Origin: Oxalobacteraceae bacterium
Lineage (GTDB): Bacteria; Pseudomonadota; Gammaproteobacteria; Burkholderiales; Burkholderiaceae_D
Reading direction: 5' to 3'
Assembly: GCA_027490465.1 (NCBI GenBank)
Contig: JAIXXZ010000100.1
Location: forward strand, 1 to 59,955
Length of the DNA: 59,955 nt
Numbering within the stretch: position 1 is the first letter of the stretch; each line of letters begins with the position of its first letter. This document shows, piece by piece, positions 42,507-49,507 of this stretch. A model generated the notes under the pieces. It was not told where the DNA came from, searched no databases, and was given only the letters and a program-made list of their open reading frames with translations. Made by a program: the position numbers and the translations under genes.

Positions 42507-43907
42507 TCAAGACCGCGTATTATTGCCTAAAACTTGAGAAGACGATTTTGCCCGCATCAGCGGCGCCATGACCGCCAGAGTCAGGACCAGCAACACCAGT
42601 TCAAGGGCGTAAACGCTCATATAGCCAAAGGCGGGACCACCGATCGCCGCAGCCACATCCCGAAGTATCCCGCCCAAGGCAACGGCGACACCGGCGCCCG
42701 ATGCCTGCACTGCACCCCAGGCACCGAGCGCAAGTCCGCTTTGGCTCTTGGGCGCAAGATTCATGGTGGCCGTCAGCGTCCCGTGGCCGAACAGCCCTGC
42801 GCCCAGTCCGATCAACAGCGTCCCCAAGGCAAATAGCAACGGCATCTGTAGTGGCGCGGAAAAGATCACCAGCATGAAAGCCGGTAGCCCGACAGCAGCG
42901 CCGACACCGGCGAGCCTCAGGGGGTCTGCGCCCCGGCTCAGGACGCGCGAAGCAAATCCAAAACCCAGCAGACCGCCAACAGCCAGCGCCGCCGTCAGTA
43001 AGGTGGTTGTGCCCACGCTCAGGCCGAGGATCTCCCCGCCATAGGGTTCAAGCAGCACGTCCTCCATGGTGAATGCCATCGTGCCAAGACCAATGGCGAT
43101 CAGACGCCGCACGGCATGCTTGCCTTCACAAAAACTTTGCCAGGACAGACGGAAATCGGGGGCCATGGCGGGCGCACCCGCGCGATCTCTGCTGCGCGAC
43201 TCCTGCTTCCACAGCGCGACCACATTCAGCACCAAGGTCATGATGGCTGCGCCCTGAATCACCCGTATCAGACGTCCGGGACTGAACTCGGCGAGCGCGG
43301 CACCAAAAATAATGGCGCTGACGATCATGCCCAGCAAGAGCATCACGTACATCAGCCCCACAACTTTGGGGCGAGATTCGGGGCTTGCGAGATCCGTCGC
43401 CAGCGCCAGACCGACGGTCTGCGTAGTGTGCAGACCCGCACCCACGAGCAGAAAGGCAATGCCAGCCGCCATATGCCCGACCCAGGCGGGCGCATGCGAC
43501 GCATGACCCATGCCGGACAACACCAGGAGCGCAAACGGCATGATGGCCAGTCCGCCAAACTGCACCATCGTCCCCATCCAGAGATAAGGTACGCGGCGCC
43601 ATCCAAGCGCAGAGCGATGATGATCCGAGCGAAAACCAATGATCGCGCGAAAAGGCGCAAAGATCAGAGGCAAAGAAATCATGATGCCGACCAGTGCCGC
43701 CGGCACTTTGAGCTCGACGATCATGACGCGAGTGAGAGTACCGATCATCAGCACCAGTGCCATGCCGACGGATACTTGAAACAGCGATAGTCTGAGCAAG
43801 CGCGATAGCGGAAGATCCGGTGTCGCGGCATCAGCGAAAGGAAGGAATCTGGAGCCGATTCGGGCCCAGCTACGTCGAATTTCCTGTTGAAGGGTAGGTG
43901 TCTGCAT
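42507..43907 (-). CDS. pucC: PucC-family LH2 assembly protein (BCD/MFS fold)
   Basis: This 466-residue protein has twelve hydrophobic segments. The PucC/LhaA/Bch2 signatures are LLRLSLFQVSVGMALVLMIG, LKVPAALVGIMISLPLIFAP, GFRSDHHRSALGWRRVPYLW with MGTMVQFGGLAIMPFALLVL, and LFGHGTLTATMNLAPKSQSG. PucC is needed to assemble bacteriochlorophyll into the LH2 rings in the intracytoplasmic membrane. It follows pucBA on the same strand, separated by 99 bases that hold a perfect 30-base palindrome. Confidence 0.94.
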   Translation of the reverse strand: MQTPTLQQEIRRSWARIGSRFLPFADAATPDLPLSRLLRLSLFQVSVGMALVLMIGTLTRVMIVELKVPAALVGIMISLPLIFAPFRAIIGFRSDHHRSALGWRRVPYLWMGTMVQFGGLAIMPFALLVLSGMGHASHAPAWVGHMAAGIAFLLVGAGLHTTQTVGLALATDLASPESRPKVVGLMYVMLLLGMIVSAIIFGAALAEFSPGRLIRVIQGAAIMTLVLNVVALWKQESRSRDRAGAPAMAPDFRLSWQSFCEGKHAVRRLIAIGLGTMAFTMEDVLLEPYGGEILGLSVGTTTLLTAALAVGGLLGFGFASRVLSRGADPLRLAGVGAAVGLPAFMLVIFSAPLQMPLLFALGTLLIGLGAGLFGHGTLTATMNLAPKSQSGLALGAWGAVQASGAGVAVALGGILRDVAAAIGGPAFGYMSVYALELVLLVLTLAVMAPLMRAKSSSQVLGNNTRS

Positions 43908-43961
43908 GTCGTTCCCGACGTTTCCCGACGCCAGTTACCCGTTCAGGAAGTGGGTTCAGCC

Positions 43962-43991
43962 ATGGTTCGGAACCTGCAGGTTCCGAACCAT
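43962..43991. other. Perfect 30-base palindrome between pucA and pucC
   Basis: ATGGTTCGGAACC-TGCA-GGTTCCGAACCAT is self-complementary over its whole length. No T run follows in the leftward direction (GGCTGAACC), so it looks like an intercistronic stem-loop that stabilises the upstream pucBA message, as known for puf and puc operons of purple bacteria, rather than a full terminator. Confidence 0.8.
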
Positions 43992-44006
43992 GAATCCCGA
44001 ACAAAA

Positions 44007-44231
44007 CTACTTTCGCGCAGGATCTTGCGCAACCAGCATCGCCACGGGTTGTACCGTGTCTGACTGAATTGCCGATACCTGTGCTGCGCTGCCATTGAGG
44101 AATTTCTTCACCCAGGTTGTGTTCAGCGTCAGCGACAAATGCACTGCGAACGAACCAACAGCAACAGCGCCGATGATGATGGGAATACCCACCGACGGCT
44201 TAACCACACACCACATTTTTCCGTAAATCAT
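44007..44231 (-). CDS. pucA: Light-harvesting LH2 alpha chain, B800-820 (LH3) type residues
   Basis: This 74-residue protein lines up without gaps with LH2 alpha chains: IYGKMWCVVKPSVGIPIII (N-terminus), the membrane helix with BChl ligand His31 (GAVAVGSFAVHLSLTLNTTW) and Trp40. The two residues that hydrogen-bond the B850 acetyl groups in LH2 (Tyr44, Trp/Tyr45) are Phe44-Leu45 here (TTWVKKFLNG), as in the low-light B800-820 complex of Rhodoblastus acidophilus 7050. A 27-residue C-terminal extension (from SAAQVSAIQSD) follows, as also known in Rubrivivax. It is co-transcribed with pucB, 18 bases upstream. Confidence 0.96.
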   Translation of the reverse strand: MIYGKMWCVVKPSVGIPIIIGAVAVGSFAVHLSLTLNTTWVKKFLNGSAAQVSAIQSDTVQPVAMLVAQDPARK

Positions 44232-44249
44232 CTTGAGTTCCCCCGAAAA

Positions 44250-44402
44250 TTAGTGAAGCCAAGGTGAATAGATATACGCGAGCAGATGGGCGAATGCGGC
44301 AATCATCCCGAACAGCTGCGTGCCCTGAATCAGATGGCGATGAATCTCTTCAGACTCTGCCTCTGTCAGGCCGGTAGGCCAAACCTTGTCTCTGTCAGAC
44401 AT
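44250..44402 (-). CDS. pucB: Light-harvesting LH2 beta chain
   Basis: The 50-residue frame begins MSDRDKVWPTGLTEAESEEI and ends YSPWLH. It has the LH2 beta pattern GLTEAE...IHRHLIQGTQLFG...AHLLA...PWLH. His39 in AAFAHLL is the B850 ligand and His21, eighteen residues earlier, matches the His12/His30 pair of Rhodoblastus acidophilus. An AAGGAG ribosome site lies seven bases upstream. It is the first gene of the operon and has two TGT-N12-ACA sites about 100-140 bases upstream. Confidence 0.96.
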   Translation of the reverse strand: MSDRDKVWPTGLTEAESEEIHRHLIQGTQLFGMIAAFAHLLAYIYSPWLH

Positions 44403-44500
44403 ATCAATACTCCTTAGAAAAACACCCGTAACCCTGCCGGACCCCGCCTGCAGGCGCCCCGCATCTCCTGAAGCCTGACGCGGTATTGAGCAACTAATAA

Positions 44501-44518
44501 TGTAAACCGTGATTTACA
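44501..44518. promoter_or_regulatory. PpsR/CrtJ-type site 1 upstream of pucBA
   Basis: TGT-AAACCGTGATTT-ACA is an exact TGT-N12-ACA palindrome, with extended TGTAAA...TTTACA symmetry. In purple bacteria this is the binding sequence of the redox- and light-controlled repressor PpsR/CrtJ. It lies 99 bases upstream of the pucB start, 8 bases from a second site. Confidence 0.85.
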
Positions 44519-44526
44519 CTTTTAAT

Positions 44527-44544
44527 TGTCACTGAATCTTGACA
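44527..44544. promoter_or_regulatory. PpsR/CrtJ-type site 2 upstream of pucBA
   Basis: TGT-CACTGAATCTTG-ACA is a second exact TGT-N12-ACA site, spaced 8 bases from site 1, the arrangement used for cooperative repressor binding. The remaining spacer to 44720 holds nothing recognisable. Confidence 0.82.
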
Positions 44545-44720
44545 ATAAATCAGTCGTTCGTCAACCCATCAGTCACAAAAAAACCCTGCTGTAGGGGAGA
44601 CCTAGGGAAATCAAGGCTATTCGGGGTGTTCGCCTTCTTAAATATTTTTAAAAAGGCAATGAAAAGAGGAGGAAAAGTCAGCGCGCAACGAAAGACGCTG
44701 TTGGCGGAGGAGCAGAACGC

Positions 44721-46775
44721 TCAGTAACGGCTGATGAGAATCAGGCGGAAGGTTCTGGGCTCGATTGGGTGGAAAACCCGACCGGCGGTCGATGTGCCAC
44801 CGATGCTCGACGCATCGTAGCTACCGTAGTAGTCGATCGCTGAATCCTCACGACCAAACAAATTGAAGCCCACCAGTTCAAGCTGCGTATTTTTATCAAT
44901 GCGATAGCCCACGCGGCCATTCACGGTTCTTGTGCCATCAGAACGCACGCTATTGTCCTCCCTGAGAGGACGCGGCCCGAAATAGCGAAATTGTGCGGAA
45001 CCATAATAAGGCCCGCCATGATCCACGACCGCGGCCAGCGAAGCCACGCCTTCGACTGCACCTTGAATGAACCGACCCTCGCCTCCGGCATCCCTGAATC
45101 GCGCCCTTGCAAAAGCAAGGTCGGCATCAATCGTCAGCCAGTCGGACGCTTTGTAGTAATTGTTGAACTCCCAACCCACACGGCGACTGCGACGACCTGA
45201 ATCCTCGGTGGTGCCCTCGTCGCCGACGTACACAATTTCGGATGCATTATCGAGCTGGAACAAGGCCAAACTGCTTTGCAAACCATTGATGATTTCGGTC
45301 CGAATACCTACCTCGTGTCCGAAGCTGCGCACCAGCCCCTGTGATCTTCCCGAGGTACCTGTAAAACCTGGTCCAGCAGTCACGCCGCGGGCATCGTTCG
45401 AATGAAATCCGCTGCCAACGCTGTAGTAGTACTCGGTGCTGTACCAGGGGCCGAAGACCACGTTTAGCTTGGGACTGGCAATAAAATCACTGATCGTGTC
45501 GGTATTGGTGGAATGACTCAAACCCAGGTTTTTGAATCGGAAAAAATCGCCACGCACACCGCTCACGGTACGCAGCCAGTCATTCCAGTGCACATGATTC
45601 TCGGCGTAGACGCCAATACTGCTCTGCGTAATATGGTCGCTGCGCGTGGTCGCAATGCGCACACGACGCTCTGTGGTGTGAAGACCATTGAACACATTAT
45701 CGTTCTGGAATTGCATGCCCAATGTGTTGACGGCTTCTCTGCCCAGACCGGCGATATTCCAGCTGCGGGAGAGATTCAGGCCGGATGTCACCCGACTATC
45801 GTGCTGATTGAACTGCTCATTGGCCACATAGCTGAAGTTGGAATACAGATCGAGATAATTCTGAATGACATACGCCTGCGCTTTCAAACTTCCGTTCGCA
45901 TCAGACTGCCGCCACTCGCCCGACAAGCTATAACGACTGGCGGTCGCACCTGATGAGGTATCCATGGAACCCCAACGCGAAATCAGTCCCTGCTTGTACT
46001 CGCTCCAAGGTATCTGATCAGTCGAATTCCACTGTCCTGAATAAGCCAGCGCGGTGATATTGAAACCATTCGCGTTGGTACCCTCGGAATAACGCAGTGC
46101 GCCGTTGTATTTTTTGTAGTTGTCGGGATTGATCCATGGACCGTCGTAATGGGAAAGCTCCAGTGCGTAGAGCAACCGGCCATTATGAAATTTTGGGGCA
46201 TTGGCCAGCAGCGTTCGGTAATAACCACCCTGCCCTATGCCTACACTCGCTATGCCTTTATCCAGAGTGTCTGCATAAAAAATATTGGCTGAACCGACAG
46301 AACTGAAATCGCCTTCGGCCGCGTAGTAAGGGCCCTTGCGATAGTGAATCGACGAGATTAGCTCAGGAATCAGAAAATTCAGGTCTGCCCAGCCCTGACC
46401 ATGAGCATGGCTGCGCTGATTGATGGGCATGCCATCGAGCGTCAAGCGGAAATCGATACCATGATCGAGATTGACGCCTCGCAGAAAATATTGATTGGCC
46501 TTGCCTTCACCACTGTGCTGGCTGACGATCAATCCCGGCACAACCTCGAGAACCTCACCCGTGCGAGCAACCACACGCGTGTTGATTTGCGCTTGTCCGA
46601 CGGCACCTTCATTTGCAGTATCCGCCGCACCCAGCAGGCTGTAACGCGAACTGAATACCTCGACTGCTGGCAAGCTGCGAATGTCATCGCACCATGCCAC
46701 GGGCGAACCGCTCAGAAGCAAGATAGCGAGTCCGTGAATCTGACGCGAACTGCGCGCGGGGCGAGGATAAATCAT
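44721..46775 (-). CDS. TonB-dependent outer-membrane receptor
   Basis: From ATG 46775 the product is 684 residues with a signal peptide (IHGLAILLLSGSPVAWCDD). A TTG further upstream would add 12 residues. The plug domain is about 35-150 (VEVFSSRYSLLGAADTANEG, VVPGLIVSQHSGEGKANQYF, RGVNLDHGIDFRLTLDGMPI) and a 22-strand barrel follows, ending in the typical aromatic C-terminus (LILISRY). No TonB box or N-terminal signalling domain is clear. It imports a scarce compound such as a metal chelate or cobalamin; the ligand cannot be read. It is downstream of the epoxide-hydrolase-like gene on the same strand. Confidence 0.9.
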   Translation of the reverse strand: MIYPRPARSSRQIHGLAILLLSGSPVAWCDDIRSLPAVEVFSSRYSLLGAADTANEGAVGQAQINTRVVARTGEVLEVVPGLIVSQHSGEGKANQYFLRGVNLDHGIDFRLTLDGMPINQRSHAHGQGWADLNFLIPELISSIHYRKGPYYAAEGDFSSVGSANIFYADTLDKGIASVGIGQGGYYRTLLANAPKFHNGRLLYALELSHYDGPWINPDNYKKYNGALRYSEGTNANGFNITALAYSGQWNSTDQIPWSEYKQGLISRWGSMDTSSGATASRYSLSGEWRQSDANGSLKAQAYVIQNYLDLYSNFSYVANEQFNQHDSRVTSGLNLSRSWNIAGLGREAVNTLGMQFQNDNVFNGLHTTERRVRIATTRSDHITQSSIGVYAENHVHWNDWLRTVSGVRGDFFRFKNLGLSHSTNTDTISDFIASPKLNVVFGPWYSTEYYYSVGSGFHSNDARGVTAGPGFTGTSGRSQGLVRSFGHEVGIRTEIINGLQSSLALFQLDNASEIVYVGDEGTTEDSGRRSRRVGWEFNNYYKASDWLTIDADLAFARARFRDAGGEGRFIQGAVEGVASLAAVVDHGGPYYGSAQFRYFGPRPLREDNSVRSDGTRTVNGRVGYRIDKNTQLELVGFNLFGREDSAIDYYGSYDASSIGGTSTAGRVFHPIEPRTFRLILISRY

Positions 46776-46839
46776 GATTGATAGCGCGTACGGCGCAGTG
46801 TTTTTGTTCAACGCTGCGACATCATACAGGTCTGCACAA

Positions 46840-47736
46840 TTAGCTGCAGAATTCCACGATCTCCTTGATCAAATGCTGTGGCGCTTCGCGCTGAGGAAAA
46901 TGTCCAACGCCATCGATCAACACCCGTCGGTACGGACCGGTAAACCAGGCTTCCTTACCCGCTGATGTATGCACTGGATTCACAGCATCAGCCGTACCAT
47001 GTATGACCAGCATGGGATCGGCCAATACCGGCAAGGGTTCAAGCGCGGCATCATCCTTCGCATAAGCGGGATCGCCCTCAGCCAATCCCCAACGATGACG
47101 ATAACAACTCAGCGTGATAGGCACCCAATCAGGATTTTCAAAAGCTTCGGCAGTTGCCTCAAACTCGGCCTCATCAAACCAACCGGGTGGAGACCACAGA
47201 TCCCACATCAGACGGGCAAAGGCACGCCTGTCCTCGCGCAGTGATCGCTCACCCAGCGGCGTGGCCATGAACCAGTGGTACCAGTAATTCCTGGCCTGCT
47301 CCAGACTCAGCTGCTGCTGTACCGTGTTGGTGCCGTAGCCCACCGACACCATCACCAAATGCGATGCCACACCGGGACGCAAACCTGCTGCGTTGGCAAC
47401 CGCGCGCGCACCCCAGTCATGCCCCACGAGTACTGGATTGTGCAAGCCGAGTGCATCGACGAAATCCAGAAGATCGCGACCCAACGCAGACAATTGCGCA
47501 ATGCGTGGAGTCGCGGTATCCAAGAAGCGCGTTCCCGCATAACCGCGTACGGAGGGTGCAAGCACTCGGTAGCCGGCGGCTGCGAAAGCAGGTGCTACCT
47601 GAAACCAGGTGCGCACCGAATCGGGCCAGCCATGAACCAGCACCATGGTGCGAGCACCAGCAGGATTCCATTCAAGGTATTCAATCTCGAGACGCGGTGT
47701 GCGCGTTGAATTTGTTTTTGCTTCGTGTGTCGTCAT
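46840..47736 (-). CDS. Alpha/beta-hydrolase of the epoxide hydrolase/haloalkane dehalogenase group
   Basis: This 298-residue cytoplasmic protein has MVLVHGWPDSVRTWFQVAPA (HGxPxx oxyanion motif), APSVRGYAGT, the nucleophile elbow VGHDWGARAVANAAG with Asp as nucleophile (epoxide hydrolase or dehalogenase type, not the Ser of esterases), and GVGHFPQREAPQHLIKEI with the catalytic His. The cap region contains several Trp and Tyr. The substrate is unknown. It is divergent from speDE, with 125 bases between, and is followed by the TonB receptor. Confidence 0.9.
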   Translation of the reverse strand: MTTHEAKTNSTRTPRLEIEYLEWNPAGARTMVLVHGWPDSVRTWFQVAPAFAAAGYRVLAPSVRGYAGTRFLDTATPRIAQLSALGRDLLDFVDALGLHNPVLVGHDWGARAVANAAGLRPGVASHLVMVSVGYGTNTVQQQLSLEQARNYWYHWFMATPLGERSLREDRRAFARLMWDLWSPPGWFDEAEFEATAEAFENPDWVPITLSCYRHRWGLAEGDPAYAKDDAALEPLPVLADPMLVIHGTADAVNPVHTSAGKEAWFTGPYRRVLIDGVGHFPQREAPQHLIKEIVEFCS

Positions 47737-47861
47737 ATCAGCGAATGTTTTTATTTAATTAATGAAATTCCACTTACCCGTACCGTTATTTTGCCCGACC
47801 TTGTTTTGATGGCACAATCAAAGGCTAACTTGTTATCTAAACGTTAAATCCAATCAAGAAA

Positions 47862-49097
47862 ATGCAAGGCATTCATCTCACTGCAGATTTGTCCGGCTGC
47901 CGAAACAACCTGAAACTGATGTCCGACGAGTCGGGTCTGCGCCAAGCCTGCCTGAACTTGGTGAGCAGCTGCGGCCTGACCGTCGTCGGCGATACCTTTG
48001 TTGCATTTCCCGGGATTGGTGACTCCCCCGGCGGTGTGACGGGCACAGTACTGCTGGCCGAGTCGCATCTGGCCATTCATACCTGGCCAGAACAATCTGC
48101 GGTCACGCTCGATGTCTATGTATGCAATTTTTCGACAGATAACAGCAAAAAAGCGTCCCAGCTTCTGGAGGCAATGACCGCCTTGTTCGACCCTGCCGAA
48201 GCCAGCTATCAGCAGTTGCAGCGCGGTGAAATCGGTGCAGCGCACAGCGCTCAAACCATGGGCCGGGAAAAGCTCAATGAGCACAGTGCTTACGCATACC
48301 AGCTGGGGCCGGTGCTGTATCGCGAACAATCTCCCTACCAGCTCATCGAGGTACATGACTCACCGCAGTTCGGTCGCTTGTTCCGTCTGGATGGCGACTA
48401 CATGACCTCGGAAAAAGAAGAATTTTTTTATCACGAAGCACTGGTTCATCCGGCTGCCGCCAGCCATGGCAAGGTTGCGAACGTTCTGATACTTGGCGGT
48501 GGTGATGGTGGTGCGGCCGAGGAACTGCTGAAATACCCCAGTGTTGAACGTGTCGTCATTGCAGAGCTCGACGAAGTCGTCATCCGTGTCGCGCGCGAGT
48601 ATTTTCAGAATATTCATCATGGCGCGCTGGATGACCCACGCGTGGAAGTACGCATTGGCGATGGTTTGGCGTATGTCCGCGACACCGCTGAACGTTTCGA
48701 TCTCGTGCTGCTGGATCTGACTGATCCCGATACACCTGCATCAGCTTTATATACCGCTGAATTTTTTTCCTCCGTCAAAAAACTGCTCAATCCGGGTGGT
48801 GCGATGGTGCTGCATACTGCCTCACCCATTTTCCGACCTGATGTTGTGTCCATGCTGTACCAGCGGCTAAAGAATGATTTCAACATCGTCGCACCGATGG
48901 GTCTTTACATTCCACTCTATGGTGCTTACTGGTCATTCGCGGTTTGCAGCAATGATCTTGATCCTCGAAAAGCCGATGCCACCCAGATCGCCGGAATCAT
49001 CACCTCCGCCGGGCTGACCGATCTTAATTACTACAATCCCGCGACCCATCAAGGGTTGTTTGCCATACCAGGCTATTTTCAAAAGCTACTGGACTAG
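47862..49097 (+). CDS. Fused S-adenosylmethionine decarboxylase-spermidine synthase
   Basis: This 411-residue protein joins two enzymes. Residues 1-125 are a class-1b SpeD: LLAESHLAIHTWPEQSAVTL contains the self-cleavage site Glu67/Ser68 (pyruvoyl formation), His73, and DVYVC gives Cys88, all aligned with Ser63, His68 and Cys83 of the Thermotoga enzyme. Residues about 155-411 are a SpeE-type aminopropyltransferase: LYREQSPYQLIEVHDS, YHEALVHPA, VLILGGGDGGAAEELL, LDLTDPDTPA and GAYWSFAVCS. Together they make spermidine from putrescine and decarboxylated AdoMet in one chain. Such fusions are known. The upstream gene is divergent. Confidence 0.93.
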   Translation: MQGIHLTADLSGCRNNLKLMSDESGLRQACLNLVSSCGLTVVGDTFVAFPGIGDSPGGVTGTVLLAESHLAIHTWPEQSAVTLDVYVCNFSTDNSKKASQLLEAMTALFDPAEASYQQLQRGEIGAAHSAQTMGREKLNEHSAYAYQLGPVLYREQSPYQLIEVHDSPQFGRLFRLDGDYMTSEKEEFFYHEALVHPAAASHGKVANVLILGGGDGGAAEELLKYPSVERVVIAELDEVVIRVAREYFQNIHHGALDDPRVEVRIGDGLAYVRDTAERFDLVLLDLTDPDTPASALYTAEFFSSVKKLLNPGGAMVLHTASPIFRPDVVSMLYQRLKNDFNIVAPMGLYIPLYGAYWSFAVCSNDLDPRKADATQIAGIITSAGLTDLNYYNPATHQGLFAIPGYFQKLLD

Positions 49098-49507
49098 GCA
49101 TATCGCGTAAGCAATCAAGAAGATGGCTGCTTTTTCTTGCGGCCATCTCCTTGCAGTCATCTTCTTGCGGCCAAAACCCTGACGCAAAAACGCAGCCCGC
49201 GTACAACAAACACACAGCGCGACCAAGGCATCTGAACCTCGAAGCTCTCAAAACTATCAATCAAAGCCGAGTAATCGCTTTGCGCCCAACCTCGCAAAAA
49301 AATAGCCACCATAAAAGCAACACACAATAGTATCTCGCGGAATTTGACTATCCCCCGCCCGCGACAAATACTCCAATAGCCTTCTCAATACGAGCATCAC
49401 TTGCACAAGCATCCTGCTCAAAAAAACACTACTTGAAATTTTCCGACGCACAGCAGTAATCGGAAGAATGACCGACCGCGTCATCTTCTGATCCATAGGA
49501 GACTGAC
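49098..49507. other. Intergenic region between speDE and the RTX gene
   Basis: No supported gene. Near 49120-49148 AGATGGC and GCCATCT can pair around a 14-base loop (no T run), and the motif TTCTTGCGGCCA is partly repeated in 49132-49174. The last 11 bases carry the AGGAG ribosome site of the RTX gene. Confidence 0.35.

Noticed and set aside
49257-49496. 79-codon frame on the minus strand between speDE and the RTX gene
   Set aside because: No good ribosome site, mixed composition and no recognisable feature; treated as non-coding spacer.
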